A stretch of DNA of 64,000 bases from Amphiplicatus sp046296195 (GCA_046296195.1 JBKBLR010000001.1:62001-126000), one strand, 5' to 3'; numbered from the stretch's first letter, positions 35,022 to 44,635 are shown. Notes: generated by a model from the sequence alone, not told the origin. Numbers and translations are program-made.

Positions 35022-35963
35022 TCAGGACGCTCGCCGGCGCGGGCGTTCCTTCTTCGGATCCGCTTCCTTCGCCATCTCGCCTTTGATCGCGCCCGCCAGC
35101 AATTCGCATTCCTCCCGCCGGCCGGAGCCTTTGCGCCAGGCGAGGCCGATGGTGCGCATGGCGTCGCGAGCGGCGAGCGGGCGCACGACGAGATCATCGT
35201 TCGCAGCAAGTCCCGCGTCGATCGCCATTTTCGGCAGCAGCGTCGCGCCGAGACCGGCGCGCACCATCTGCGTCAGGGTGAAGAGGCTGGTGGCGCTGAA
35301 CGATCCGTAGACGTCTGAGTCATGCAGTCGGCAGGCGTCGAGCGCATGCTCTCGCAGGCAATGACCGTCCTCGAGGAGAAGCAACGGGGCGCCCTTGAGG
35401 TCGCCCGCCTCAACTGTCTTCTTCGCCGCCAGCGGGCTCCCGGGGGGCGCGGCGACATAAAATGGATCCTCCCCGACCGCGATCCACTCAATTCCCGGCA
35501 GCTCGTAGGGAAGCGCGATCAGCGCCGCGTCGATGGCGCCGTCGACCAGCCGCTCGACAAGCGCGGCGGTGAGATCCTCGCGGAGGTAAAGTTCGAGCTT
35601 CGGGAAACCGCGCCTTAACGCCGGCGCGACCCGCGGCAGCAGAAAGGGCGCGATGGTCGGGATGACGCCAAGCTGTAACGGCCCCTCGAGCGGCTTTCGC
35701 GCCGCCGCCGAGCGGACGAGATCTTCCGCCTCGGAGAGGATCACCGCCGCCCGGCGGGCGACGTCGCGCCCGGCCGGCGTCAGGGCGAATCGCCGCGTCG
35801 ACCGGTCGACGAGATGGGCGTCAAGGATTGTCTCGAGCTGCTTGATCGCCGAGGACAGGGTCGATTGGGACACCAAACAATCCGCTGCGGCCTTTGAAAA
35901 GGACTGGCGCCTGACGAGGGCCAAAAAGAACTGGAGCTGGCGAAGGGTTGGCAGGGCCTGCAT
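35022..35963 (-). CDS. oxyR: Peroxide-sensing LysR regulator OxyR
   Basis: A 313-residue LysR protein. The N-terminal helix-turn-helix (LRQLQFFLALVRRQSFSKAA) is followed by the redox pair in DGHCLREHALDAC (C202 and C211), matching E. coli OxyR Cys199/Cys208, whose disulfide activates it. The C-terminal tail is basic (KKERPRRR). Divergent from ahpC across a 138-base AT-rich region; its own and ahpC transcription are probably both controlled there. Confidence 0.95.
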   Translation of the reverse strand: MQALPTLRQLQFFLALVRRQSFSKAAADCLVSQSTLSSAIKQLETILDAHLVDRSTRRFALTPAGRDVARRAAVILSEAEDLVRSAAARKPLEGPLQLGVIPTIAPFLLPRVAPALRRGFPKLELYLREDLTAALVERLVDGAIDAALIALPYELPGIEWIAVGEDPFYVAAPPGSPLAAKKTVEAGDLKGAPLLLLEDGHCLREHALDACRLHDSDVYGSFSATSLFTLTQMVRAGLGATLLPKMAIDAGLAANDDLVVRPLAARDAMRTIGLAWRKGSGRREECELLAGAIKGEMAKEADPKKERPRRRAS

Positions 35964-36101
35964 TGCCGTGCAATCGGAAAAATTGATCTTTGTGGCTGAT
36001 ATAATCTATTTGATAAATTTTCAACCCTGCCCTAGTGACGAGGATGCGGCGCCCGATCAGGGTCCCGCCAGCCCCATTCCTGTGTTCAGAAGGAGACATT
36101 C
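35964..36101. promoter_or_regulatory. oxyR-ahpC divergent promoter region
   Basis: This region is far more AT-rich than its surroundings, mainly at 35980-36022. It holds a TATAAT at 36000-36005 and a repeated GAT/ATC pattern (GATATAATC, ATCTATTTGAT) suggesting overlapping inverted repeats for a LysR-type regulator. AGAAGGAGA lies just before the ahpC ATG. OxyR binding is inferred from the flanking genes; I did not match a strict OxyR box. Confidence 0.5.
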
Positions 36102-36647
36102 ATGCTCGGCGTAGGCGATCGCATTCCCGATTTCCGGGTCACCGGCGTAAAGCCGAAGTTCAACAGCCATGAGGAGAACGGCCAGTCAGCCTTCGAGGAG
36201 CTCACCCAGGACAGCTTCCCCGGCAAGTGGAAGGTCATCTATTTCTATCCGAAGGATTTCACCTTTGTGTGCCCGACCGAGATCGCCGAGTTCGGGCGGC
36301 TCGCCAAGGAGTTCGCTGACCGTGACGCCGTCGTCATGGGCGGCAGCTCCGACAACGAGTTCTGCAAGCTCGCCTGGCGCCGCGACCATCCCGATCTCAA
36401 GAGCCATCCGGCCTGGCAGTTCGCCGACACCAACGGTTCGCTCATCGACGGTCTCGGCGTGCGCGCGCCGCAGGGCGTCGCGCTGCGCGCGACCTTCATC
36501 GTCGATCCGCACAACGTGATCCAGCATGTTTACGTCACGAATCTCAATGTCGGCCGCAATCCGCAAGACACGCTGCGGGTGCTTGATGCGCTGCAGACGG
36601 ATGAACTTTGCCCCTGCAACCGCCCTGTCGGCGGCGCAACGCTTTGA
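36102..36647 (+). CDS. ahpC: Alkyl hydroperoxide reductase-type peroxiredoxin AhpC
   Basis: A 181-residue two-cysteine peroxiredoxin reducing hydrogen and organic peroxides. The peroxidatic Cys57 is in KDFTFVCPTEI, and the C-terminal cysteines 170 and 172 are in ELCPCNRP. It resembles the actinobacterial AhpC group that is recycled by AhpD, in keeping with ahpD 2 kb downstream. OxyR probably activates it from the divergent region. A strong terminator hairpin lies 13 bases past the stop. Confidence 0.95.
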   Translation: MLGVGDRIPDFRVTGVKPKFNSHEENGQSAFEELTQDSFPGKWKVIYFYPKDFTFVCPTEIAEFGRLAKEFADRDAVVMGGSSDNEFCKLAWRRDHPDLKSHPAWQFADTNGSLIDGLGVRAPQGVALRATFIVDPHNVIQHVYVTNLNVGRNPQDTLRVLDALQTDELCPCNRPVGGATL

Positions 36648-36659
36648 TTTAAGGTGAAG

Positions 36660-36698
36660 GGGCGCCGCGCATTCCGCGCGGCGCCCGTCTCATTTTTT
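36660..36698 (+). terminator. Intrinsic terminator after ahpC
   Basis: A perfect ten-base-pair stem, GGCGCCGCGC/GCGCGGCGCC with loop ATTCC, is followed after a short spacer by six T at 36693-36698. The next gene starts eight bases after the T-run, so transcription of that gene would need readthrough or an internal promoter. Confidence 0.75.
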
Positions 36699-36705
36699 GA
36701 GATAA

Positions 36706-38703
36706 ATGGCGCTCGATCACCTTCTCAAGGAAGCGCGCAAGGCGCGGCTCGCGGACGACTATGCGAGCGCCTTTCGGCTGACGCGCGCCTTCCTCGACGT
36801 CAATCCGGGATCGCCCGAGGCCGAGAGCCTGCTCGGCCTTTGCGAAATCGAGACCGGGCGCAGCGAAGGCGAAGCGAGGATATTACAAGCGGCGGAGGCG
36901 GCGCCCGGCAACGCCGCCGTGCTTCTCAATCTTTCAATATTGCGGGAACGCCAAGGCGACCTGCGCCGCGCCGTCGCCAGCGCCAACGCGGCGGCCTCCG
37001 CCGACCCGCAATCCTTCGAGGCGTGGGCGCAGCTCGGCAAGCTGCTCGGCAAGGGCGAAAAATTCCCCGAAGCCTTCGCGGCGCTTGAACAGGCGATGAA
37101 GATCCGCGCAGATCACCCCGGGGTCGTTCTTCTCTTTGCGACCGCCGCGCTGGAGACCGGCCGGCTCACCGTCTGCGCCGAGGCGATCGAGGCCGCTCGC
37201 GCGCTTGGCGTCCCATCCCGCGACCTCCGCCGGCTGACGGCGCATCTCTTGCGAAAGCGCGGCGACGCCGCCGCGCTGGAAGCGCTCGCCAAGGAATGGC
37301 TTGAGGCGGCGCCCGCTGACGACGAGGCCCGCATCGCGCTCAGCTACGCGCTCGCCGAGCAGGGTTATTACGATCGCGCTGCGGCGGCTTTCGCGCCGAT
37401 CGCCGCGGCGGCGGACGCCGGCGCCGACAAACTCGCCGCCATGGGGCGCTACCTTCTCGGCGGGCGCCGCCTCGATGAGGCGGCGTCGTGGTTCCAGCGC
37501 GCGTTGAAGGCGAACGCCGCCGACATCGACGCCAATTTCGGTCTCGCGCGGCGCGCAATGTTTCTCGGCCGGCTGGAGGAGGCCGAAGCGTGGTGCCGGC
37601 GCACGATTTCCGCTGCGCCGGCGCATGCGGAAGCCTATGGACTGCTCGCTGAGGCGACCGGTGGGCGACTGTCGGACGCCGACATCGACGCGCTTGAGCG
37701 TGCGCTGGCGACAGCGACCGCTGACGACGACCGGATCAAACTCCTTTTTGCGAGAGGCGACGCGCTGCACGCCCGAAAGGACCACGCGGCCGCCTTCGAC
37801 GCCTGGTCTGAAGCCAACCGCCTTAAGAGATCGCGCGCGGTCGCCGTGGGCGCGGGGTATGACCGGCGCCGGCAGGCTGAGCGGACGCAAGCCGTGATCC
37901 GGCGATTTTCGGCGCCGAAGGCGGAGGCAGACGAGGCGGCGCCGGACGGGCCGACGCCGATCTTCATCGTCGGCATGCCGCGGTCCGGAACGACATTGCT
38001 CGAAAGCGCGCTTTGCGCCCATCCCAAGGTCGACGGCGCCGGCGAAGTGCCCGCCATGCCTTTCTTTCTCGACCAGTTCCTCGCCGCCGGCGGCGAAGCG
38101 GCCGCAAACAGGTCCCTGTTCGCCCAATGGCGCGCCGGATATCTCGATCAGTGCCGCCGCTTCGGCTGGAAGGGCGCGCCTTTCGTCACCGACAAGCAGC
38201 CGTCGAACATCTTTTCGGTCGGACTCGCGGCGCGCCTCTTTCCTTCGGCGCGCTTCATTCATATCCGGCGCAATCCCGTCGAAACCGGGTTCTCGATCTT
38301 TCGCCGCCATTTTACGCAGGCCTGGCCGTTCACCACCGATCTCGCGGACATCGCGCATTACTACGCGGAACATTCAAGGGTCGCCGAACATTGGGCTGAC
38401 GCCTGCCGGGACCGGTTCACGTTCGTTCAGTACGAGGCGCTGGTCGAAGATTTCGAGGGCTGTCTGCGCCGTCTTGTCGCGTTCTGCGGACTCGGCTGGA
38501 GCGATGAATGCCTGCGCTTCCACGAAAAGGACCGCGCCGTGCTCACGTTCAGCGCCGCCCAGGTGCGCGAGGGTCCGACGGCGGCAAGGCTGTCATCAGC
38601 CGGGCCTTACATGAGCCGACTCGCGCCGCTCATTGAAGCGCTGGAGGCGCTCGGCGTCGATCTTGAAACCGGCGCGCTTCGCCGCCCCGACGATGATTCA
38701 TGA
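36706..38703 (+). CDS. TPR-sulfotransferase family protein
   Basis: A 665-residue cytoplasmic-type protein. Residues 1 to about 400 are tetratricopeptide-like helical repeats; about 415-655 is a sulfotransferase domain with the PAPS 5'-phosphosulfate loop GMPRSGTTLLE (from about 423) and the 3'-phosphate motif IRRNPVETGFSIF. The catalytic-type sulfotransferase fold of this group resembles tyrosylprotein sulfotransferases; the TPR part could bind the acceptor. The start ATG has no clear Shine-Dalgarno and begins just after the ahpC terminator. The gene is placed between ahpC and ahpD, overlapping the start region of ahpD. Acceptor unknown. Confidence 0.85.
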   Translation: MALDHLLKEARKARLADDYASAFRLTRAFLDVNPGSPEAESLLGLCEIETGRSEGEARILQAAEAAPGNAAVLLNLSILRERQGDLRRAVASANAAASADPQSFEAWAQLGKLLGKGEKFPEAFAALEQAMKIRADHPGVVLLFATAALETGRLTVCAEAIEAARALGVPSRDLRRLTAHLLRKRGDAAALEALAKEWLEAAPADDEARIALSYALAEQGYYDRAAAAFAPIAAAADAGADKLAAMGRYLLGGRRLDEAASWFQRALKANAADIDANFGLARRAMFLGRLEEAEAWCRRTISAAPAHAEAYGLLAEATGGRLSDADIDALERALATATADDDRIKLLFARGDALHARKDHAAAFDAWSEANRLKRSRAVAVGAGYDRRRQAERTQAVIRRFSAPKAEADEAAPDGPTPIFIVGMPRSGTTLLESALCAHPKVDGAGEVPAMPFFLDQFLAAGGEAAANRSLFAQWRAGYLDQCRRFGWKGAPFVTDKQPSNIFSVGLAARLFPSARFIHIRRNPVETGFSIFRRHFTQAWPFTTDLADIAHYYAEHSRVAEHWADACRDRFTFVQYEALVEDFEGCLRRLVAFCGLGWSDECLRFHEKDRAVLTFSAAQVREGPTAARLSSAGPYMSRLAPLIEALEALGVDLETGALRRPDDDS

Positions 38704-38720
38704 CACGAAAGGAAGAGACG

Positions 38721-39263
38721 ATGAGCCTTGACGCGCTGCGCGACCGGATTCCCGATTATGCGAAGGACATCCGCCTCAATCTCGGCGCGCTGGCGTCGGA
38801 GTCGACCCTCAGCGATCAGCAGAAATGGGGATGTTTCCTCGCCTCGGCGCTCGCCTCCAGCAATGCGGCCGTCATTCGCGCGATCGCCGCGGAGGTCGCC
38901 GACAAGTTGTCGCCAGAGGCGGCGACGGCCGCCAAGGCCGCCGCTGCGATCATGGGGATGAATAATGTCTATTACCGCGCGACGCATCTGATGCACGCGG
39001 AAGACTACAAGAAGATGCCGGCGAAGCTGCGCATGAACGTGATCGCCAATCCGGGCGTCGATAAGGTCGATTTCGAGCTTTGGTCGCTGGCGGTATCAGC
39101 GGTCAACGGCTGCGGCATGTGCCTCGACGCGCATGAAAAGGTCGTGCGCAAGGCCGGTCTTTCCGTCGATCAGGTGCAGGCCGCGATCAGGATCGCCGCC
39201 GCCGTCCACGCGGCGGCGGCCGTCATGACCGGCGAGGAAGCGCTCGGCGCTTCATCCTCATGA
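38721..39263 (+). CDS. ahpD: Alkylhydroperoxidase AhpD
   Basis: A 180-residue AhpD-family protein that recycles AhpC using its CxxC thiols. The motif NGCGMCLDAHE gives Cys131, Cys134 and His138. The ATG at 38721 is preceded by AAGGAAGAG; an ATG at 38700 overlapping the previous stop would add seven residues unlike the family start (MSLDALRDRIPDYAKD). The ahpC-sulfotransferase-ahpD order suggests AhpC and AhpD are still one physiological unit. Its stop overlaps convergently by six bases with the next gene. Confidence 0.93.
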   Translation: MSLDALRDRIPDYAKDIRLNLGALASESTLSDQQKWGCFLASALASSNAAVIRAIAAEVADKLSPEAATAAKAAAAIMGMNNVYYRATHLMHAEDYKKMPAKLRMNVIANPGVDKVDFELWSLAVSAVNGCGMCLDAHEKVVRKAGLSVDQVQAAIRIAAAVHAAAAVMTGEEALGASSS

Positions 39264-40616
39264 GCGGGCGAGATCGCCCAGCGCGTCGATGAGCGGCCCG
39301 AGGTGCCTCTGATAGTTTCGCCAGCGCCCGCTTGAAGCGCAGGTGATCGGCTGGCGGACTTGGAAGGCGCTCGAAGTCTGAATGCTGCGCGGCGCCGCCA
39401 CGGCGGCGGTCGGCGCATCGTCAAGGCCGAGGACGGCCAGCGCGCGCGCATATTCGCCGTCCGGATTTTCCACGAACGCCTCATAATCGAAGGCGGCGAT
39501 GTCGCCGACCGCCTCCTCCCAGTGCGTCATTAAGTCCGCATAAAGACGATAATAGCGGCCGAGGGCGGCGAGATCGAACTTGTAGTCGTGGTCCGGGCGC
39601 AGAAGCTGGAAATAGCAGGAGAGGCATGTGTCGACCGGATTGCGCCGGCAATGGAGAACTCTCGCCTCCGGCAGCATGCCGGCGATCATGCCGAGAAAGC
39701 GAAAATTCAAAAGATTCTTGTCGATGAGGCGCGCCGCGGCGGGAAACTTCGCCTCCATCGAAGCGGCATAATGCCCGCCGAACCGTGCGAAAGCCGGCCG
39801 CGGCAGTTCCGGCGCCCAGTCGGGGTATTTCTTTCCGAGCGGGTGATTGGCGCTGATGAGGCCGACGATGCGGCCCACATCCGGCCGCTCGCCGAGAGCG
39901 CCGATGAGGGGATGGCGCGCGAGACGGTCTTCAAGGAGCGAGGATCCCGACCGCGGCATGCCGACGATGAAAACGAACTTGTCGCCCTTATGGCCGCAGC
40001 GACGGGCCTCGCGAACAAAATCACGGCTGAAGATGGATTTGATCGCCGCCGTCCGGCGCACATGGCCTTCGATGTCGCATGCGACATGCGAGAGATCATT
40101 GCCCTCGCGGAAGCAGGCGAAGGCGCGATCATGATCGCCGATGTCGTCATAGAGCTTGCCAAGAGCAAACGCATACTGAACTCGCGCTTGCGGATCGGAA
40201 GAGTCCGCGCTTCGCCGGCGCGCCTCTTCGAGCCTTGCGATCAAGGGATCGCCGGCGCCGGCCTTATGGATCCAGGCAAGGTTCAGAAAGGCGGGCCCGG
40301 ACATCGGCTCGAGCGCCAACGCCGTGCGAAGCTCCGCTTCCGCCTCGGCGAACTCGCCGTCGAGGATCAGCGCATAGGCGTGATTGATTCTCGAGATCGC
40401 AATTTCCGGGCCGGCGGCGACGGCGGCGGCGAAGGCGCGCCTCGCCTCGCCGAACTCCATCTCCTCCGCGCAGGCGGCGCCGAGGAGATTGTGCGCCCAC
40501 GGATTATCGCCGTCCGCCGCGACGGCGCGGCGCCCAAGGTCGATCGCCTCGTGGAAGCGCCCGGCCCTGTAGGCGGCGTTGCCGGCGGCGATCAGGTCAT
40601 GTGCGGGCGACGTCAT
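39258..40616 (-). CDS. Second TPR-sulfotransferase family protein
   Basis: A 452-residue protein with N-terminal TPR-like repeats (about 1-150; AGRFHEAIDLGRRAVAADGD) and a C-terminal sulfotransferase domain: the 5'-PAPS loop GMPRSGSSLLED (about 217-228) and the 3'-phosphate motif CRRNPVDTCLSCYFQ. It is shorter in TPRs than the plus-strand relative at 36706. The ATG at 40616 is preferred to an upstream in-frame start. It is followed on the same strand by a methyltransferase and a TonB receptor gene upstream, suggesting a shared modification task. Acceptor unknown. Confidence 0.85.
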   Translation of the reverse strand: MTSPAHDLIAAGNAAYRAGRFHEAIDLGRRAVAADGDNPWAHNLLGAACAEEMEFGEARRAFAAAVAAGPEIAISRINHAYALILDGEFAEAEAELRTALALEPMSGPAFLNLAWIHKAGAGDPLIARLEEARRRSADSSDPQARVQYAFALGKLYDDIGDHDRAFACFREGNDLSHVACDIEGHVRRTAAIKSIFSRDFVREARRCGHKGDKFVFIVGMPRSGSSLLEDRLARHPLIGALGERPDVGRIVGLISANHPLGKKYPDWAPELPRPAFARFGGHYAASMEAKFPAAARLIDKNLLNFRFLGMIAGMLPEARVLHCRRNPVDTCLSCYFQLLRPDHDYKFDLAALGRYYRLYADLMTHWEEAVGDIAAFDYEAFVENPDGEYARALAVLGLDDAPTAAVAAPRSIQTSSAFQVRQPITCASSGRWRNYQRHLGPLIDALGDLARS

Positions 40617-40676
40617 CAGCGACCCCGATGTCGTTCCTGAGACTCGCAGCGCGCGCGAAACGGCGCAATCCAATGC

Positions 40677-41621
40677 TCACGGCCGGCCCGCCTCGATCAC
40701 CCAGGCCGCCGGCGGACGGTTGTCGTCGAGGAAAAGCGGGTTAGCGCGGACATCGACAAGACCGCGGTCGGAAAAACTCGACGCCACGCGGGCGACGGCG
40801 TCCTGATCGAGCGCGGCGGCGCGCATCGACGTCATGCGCCCGAGATAGGCGCCGAGCGAGGCTTCCATGCCGTCGAGCCAGCCGAGCGCGTCGGTCGCCT
40901 CAAAGGCGAGACGGCGCGCTGAAAGCCGCGAGAGGTCGGGCAAGAACCGCTCCAGCGTCGCCCGCGCGGCGGAGGGCGGCGCCGTTCGAACCGTCGCCGC
41001 GGATGCGCCGATTTGCTCGGCAAGCGCACGCTCAAGCGCCGGATCAACGAGATCCGGCGCGCCGCGGGCGCGTCGACGGAAGCTTTCCGCAAGCGCGCGC
41101 CGCGCCGCTTCGAACAGCGGCGGCGCGCAAGCGGCCAGGATCAGGCGCTCATTCTCGGCGCATTCAGCGTCGATCGCGCCGCCGCGATAATGCGAGATCG
41201 AGCAGAAGCGCCCGCCCGGCGCGAGGATCCGCGCCGCCTCGGCGAAGGCGACGAAGCCGGCATATTCGACGCCGAACTGGCTGATGACGGCGTCCGCGCA
41301 GCGGTCGGCGAGCGGCAGCGCGCCGGCGTCAGCCGCCGCCGCCATCGCGGGCGACAGCGCACGCTGCGCCGAAGCCGCCGCCGCGGGCGAATAATCAAGC
41401 GCCAGAAACATCCCCGATCCGCCGAGCGCCGTCATCGCATTCCTGAGCGCGGCACCGCGCCCGGCGGCGATATCGACGACCAAGGGCGCGCGGGCGGCGG
41501 ACGCCAAGGCGGCGAAAAAGTCGGTCCAGCGCGCGGCGAGCTTGTGCCGGTGCGGGCCGCCGACCGCTTCATCGCCGTCGCCGCCCGTCCAATAGTCTTG
41601 CCAGGCCTTTTCTTGCGCCAA
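40677..41621 (-). CDS. Class I SAM-dependent methyltransferase
   Basis: A 314-residue protein with an N-terminal Rossmann-type methyltransferase core: the SAM-binding VVDIAAGRGAALRN (about 49-62), the acidic segment LALDYSP, and VISQFGVEYAG. The C-terminal half is Ala-rich with no recognised domain. The acceptor is not predictable. It lies 60 bases upstream of the TPR-sulfotransferase on the same strand and is separated from the TonB receptor by that receptor's terminator. Confidence 0.78.
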   Translation of the reverse strand: MAQEKAWQDYWTGGDGDEAVGGPHRHKLAARWTDFFAALASAARAPLVVDIAAGRGAALRNAMTALGGSGMFLALDYSPAAAASAQRALSPAMAAAADAGALPLADRCADAVISQFGVEYAGFVAFAEAARILAPGGRFCSISHYRGGAIDAECAENERLILAACAPPLFEAARRALAESFRRRARGAPDLVDPALERALAEQIGASAATVRTAPPSAARATLERFLPDLSRLSARRLAFEATDALGWLDGMEASLGAYLGRMTSMRAAALDQDAVARVASSFSDRGLVDVRANPLFLDDNRPPAAWVIEAGRP

Positions 41622-41682
41622 ATCCGTTCGCCATTGACCGCAGCCCGTGCGTTAGCCTTGCTTCGACGGAAAGGGAACGGGC

Positions 41683-41713
41683 AAAAAAAACGGCGGGCCG
41701 CAAGGCCCGCCGT
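41683..41713 (-). terminator. Terminator after the TonB-dependent receptor
   Basis: A ten-pair stem ACGGCGGGCC/GGCCCGCCGT with loop GCAA is followed on the minus strand by eight T (the A8 at 41683-41690). It is 25 bases past the receptor stop, so the receptor is transcribed apart from the methyltransferase. Confidence 0.85.
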
Positions 41714-41737
41714 CCCCCGTTCGGTCTTTCGACCAGC

Positions 41738-44635
41738 TTAGAACTTCAGCGAAGCGCCGAAGAAGAGCTGGCGGCCCAGCGTGTCGTAAGTCGCCGGGAA
41801 GGTGTTGGCCTGTTCGGAAACCGTCGATCCGAGGATCGGGGCGTCCTTGCCGAGGATGTTCGTCACGCCGACCGTGAGGTCGAGGTTCTCGTTCACCGCG
41901 TAGCGCGCGGTGACGTCGAGATAGTTGAACAGCCCGATATCGTCCGACAGGTCGGAAACGCCGGTGCCGGGTTCGGCTTCGACGCCGCCGATCAGGCGCC
42001 AGCGAAGGCTGGTCGTCAGAGCGCCGTAGACCCATGACGTCTGCATCGTGTGCTTGTAGTTCTGCGTCGGCTCGCCGCAGCGGCCGGCGAAGAGACCGGC
42101 GCACTCGACGAGGCCGGTGACCGGATCAGGGATCGCGTTCGACTTCAGGCGGTAGTTGCCATAGTAGACCGTGTTGATCGAACCCAGCGAGCCGATGTCG
42201 AAGTTGTAGTTGACCTGGAAGTCAATACCCTTCTCCTGCAGGCGGGCGATGTTCGACGCGCCAAGGTTCGGCAGGAACGGCGACGCGATTTCACCCGTCG
42301 ACGGATCGCGAACGATGATCGCACAGGCCGACGCGCTGTTGAGGCGGTGGCAGCTGTCGAGGATCGTTTGCAGGCTGACGGTCGCGATCGCGTCTTCGAT
42401 CTTGATGTTGTACCAGTCGACCTGAACCGTGAGGCCTTCAACCCAAGAAGGCTGGAACACCGCGCCGAAGGTCAGCGTGGTGGCCGATTCCTCGAAGAGG
42501 TTCGGGTTGCCGCCGAACAGGGCCTCGATCTGGCCGTTTGACTGGAAGGCCGCGCCGACCTGCGCCGGCGGAACGCCCGTCGCGATACAGGTCGCGGCAA
42601 TCGTCGGGCCGAGCGGATTCGGGAGCGCGAAGCTGCCGAAGGCGCCGCCGGAGCAGGGGTCCTGCGCGCCGGGGAAACCGTTCGAAATCGCCGTGAAGAG
42701 TTCGCCGATGTTCGGCGCCCGCACCGCGCGCTGGTAGTTGGCGCGGAAGCGGATGTCATCAACAGGCGCCCAGTCGCCGCCCACCATGTAGCTGATGGTG
42801 CCGCCGACCTGGGCCGTCGAGTAGTCGGAATAACGGAACGCGCCGTTGATGCCGAAATCGCCGATGCCCGTATCCTGGAACACAGGAATCTGCGTTTCCA
42901 TGAAGGCTTCATAGACGTCGAAGCTGCCCGCCGCCGGCGGGGCCTGGTTGAAGCCGAGGACGTCCGGCCCGAGCACCGAGTCCGGGATCGAGCGCGCGGA
43001 TTCTTCACGATATTCGACACCGACGACGAGCGCGACGCCCGCATCGGCCCAAGGCGATTTGAGGCTGGCGATCTCGCCGCCGAGGGTCGAGATGATCTGC
43101 GTCTGCTCGACTTCCTCGACGATGGCGCCGGTGCGGCTGATGAAGGCCGCTGCTTCCGGGCTGACGCCGTCCGGACCGCCGAAGAGGTTCAGCGGGGCGC
43201 AACCGCCCGACGGGTTGATACAGTTGACGCCGTCTGTCGTCAGGACGGCCTGACGAACCGCCGCGATCGAGACGTTGCCTGACTGGATGGTCGAGATGCC
43301 CGACCGGCCGAACTGGGCTTCCGTTTCCCAGACCCAGTCATTGCCGACATCGACCTTGACGCCGCCAGCGAACTGGAAGGTCGAGGAGTCACGCAGGCTG
43401 TTCCGGGTGCCGAGCTCGACGCCGCGGCGGTTGAAGCGGAAGGTCGTGAAGCCCGGGCCCGAATTGGGAACGGTCGCGATCGTCACGCCGTTCGACGCCG
43501 GGTCGCCGAGGAAGATCGGCAGCAGCGAGGCCGGGATGAACGGGTTGGTGTTGTTGATCGCGATCGTGAAGCCATAGGGCGTCGGCGCGAGCTGCTGGTC
43601 GACGACGTTGGTCGCGAACAGCGCACGGGCGTAGACCTCGATGCTGTCGTTGATCTCATACGAGGCGCGGCCGAACATCGAATACCGTTCCTGCGGCAGC
43701 TGCAGGTAGTTCGTCGGCGCGTAGTTGTAGAGATCGTTCGGATTGCCGAAGCGCAGGCCGCGCAGCGTGCCCGAGCCGTCCGGGAAGAAGAAGCCGGCGC
43801 AGGTGTTGCCGATGCAGAGCGGGTCGATCGCCTGCACGGCCGCGGTCGAAAGGCCGAAATGGTTGGTCGTACGGCCGCGGATGCGCGTGCCTGGAACGGA
43901 TGACGAACCGCCGGGGATGAAGCCCGTAGCCGTGTTGCCCGCGCCCGGGTCGAAGAAGGTGAATTCCGAGAACGCACGGTCGCCCTGGAACAGCGCTTCG
44001 CGGTTGGTGTAGGAGGCCGAGAACACCGCATTGCCGCGGCCGTCGGCGAAATTGCCGCCCATGGTGACCGAGGCCTGGAAGGTGTTGGCGTCCCAGCCGG
44101 CAGCCGAGAGGCGGTTCGTCACGTCGAGCTGAACGCCTTCGAAGTCATTCTTGAGGATGAAGTTCACGACGCCGGCGACGGCGTCCGACCCGTAGACGGC
44201 CGAGGCGCCGCCGGTGACGAGGTCGACGCGGTCAACGAGCGAAGCCGGGATGTTGTTGAGGTCGACCGGACCGCCCGCGCCCGAACCGACGAAACGCAGC
44301 CCGTCGACGAGGACGAGCGTGCGGCCGGTGCCGAGGCCGCGGAGCGAGACCGTCGCCGTGCCGGTGCCGGGGTTGTTCGACGTCGAGTCGAAGGACGGGA
44401 TGACCTGCGGCAGGGCGTCTAGAAATTCTTCCGAGTTGACCGTGTTGGTCAGGACGAGCTGTTCGGCCTGAACCGACGCGACTGGGCTCGGCGCTTCGAA
44501 ATTGTCACGCGAGATGCGCGAACCGGAGACGACGATTTCGTCGCTCTGCGCGAACGCCGGCGCCGCAATGGCGACCGCCGCCCCCGTCAGTACCGTCGAG
44601 CGCATCAGTTGCGCCGCCAGTGTCGATTTTCTCAT
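41738..44635 (-). CDS. TonB-dependent outer-membrane receptor
   Basis: A 965-residue receptor. A signal peptide ending AFAQ (about residue 31) leads to a plug domain: DEIVVSGSRISRDNFEAPSPV and the GGASAVYGSDAVAGVVNFIL block near 150. A large beta-barrel follows, ending in the terminal Phe of QLFFGASLKF. This is the outer-membrane siderophore/peptide/carbohydrate receptor group driven by TonB; the ligand is not known. The ATG at 44635 has GGAGGG nine bases away. A TTGACG-17-CTAGGG promoter candidate lies about 140 bases upstream. Confidence 0.94.
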   Translation of the reverse strand: MRKSTLAAQLMRSTVLTGAAVAIAAPAFAQSDEIVVSGSRISRDNFEAPSPVASVQAEQLVLTNTVNSEEFLDALPQVIPSFDSTSNNPGTGTATVSLRGLGTGRTLVLVDGLRFVGSGAGGPVDLNNIPASLVDRVDLVTGGASAVYGSDAVAGVVNFILKNDFEGVQLDVTNRLSAAGWDANTFQASVTMGGNFADGRGNAVFSASYTNREALFQGDRAFSEFTFFDPGAGNTATGFIPGGSSSVPGTRIRGRTTNHFGLSTAAVQAIDPLCIGNTCAGFFFPDGSGTLRGLRFGNPNDLYNYAPTNYLQLPQERYSMFGRASYEINDSIEVYARALFATNVVDQQLAPTPYGFTIAINNTNPFIPASLLPIFLGDPASNGVTIATVPNSGPGFTTFRFNRRGVELGTRNSLRDSSTFQFAGGVKVDVGNDWVWETEAQFGRSGISTIQSGNVSIAAVRQAVLTTDGVNCINPSGGCAPLNLFGGPDGVSPEAAAFISRTGAIVEEVEQTQIISTLGGEIASLKSPWADAGVALVVGVEYREESARSIPDSVLGPDVLGFNQAPPAAGSFDVYEAFMETQIPVFQDTGIGDFGINGAFRYSDYSTAQVGGTISYMVGGDWAPVDDIRFRANYQRAVRAPNIGELFTAISNGFPGAQDPCSGGAFGSFALPNPLGPTIAATCIATGVPPAQVGAAFQSNGQIEALFGGNPNLFEESATTLTFGAVFQPSWVEGLTVQVDWYNIKIEDAIATVSLQTILDSCHRLNSASACAIIVRDPSTGEIASPFLPNLGASNIARLQEKGIDFQVNYNFDIGSLGSINTVYYGNYRLKSNAIPDPVTGLVECAGLFAGRCGEPTQNYKHTMQTSWVYGALTTSLRWRLIGGVEAEPGTGVSDLSDDIGLFNYLDVTARYAVNENLDLTVGVTNILGKDAPILGSTVSEQANTFPATYDTLGRQLFFGASLKF

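Noticed and set aside
36934..38373. 479-codon minus-strand frame opposite the TPR-sulfotransferase
   Set aside because: Arg-rich antisense composition; the plus-strand gene has clear TPR and PAPS motifs.
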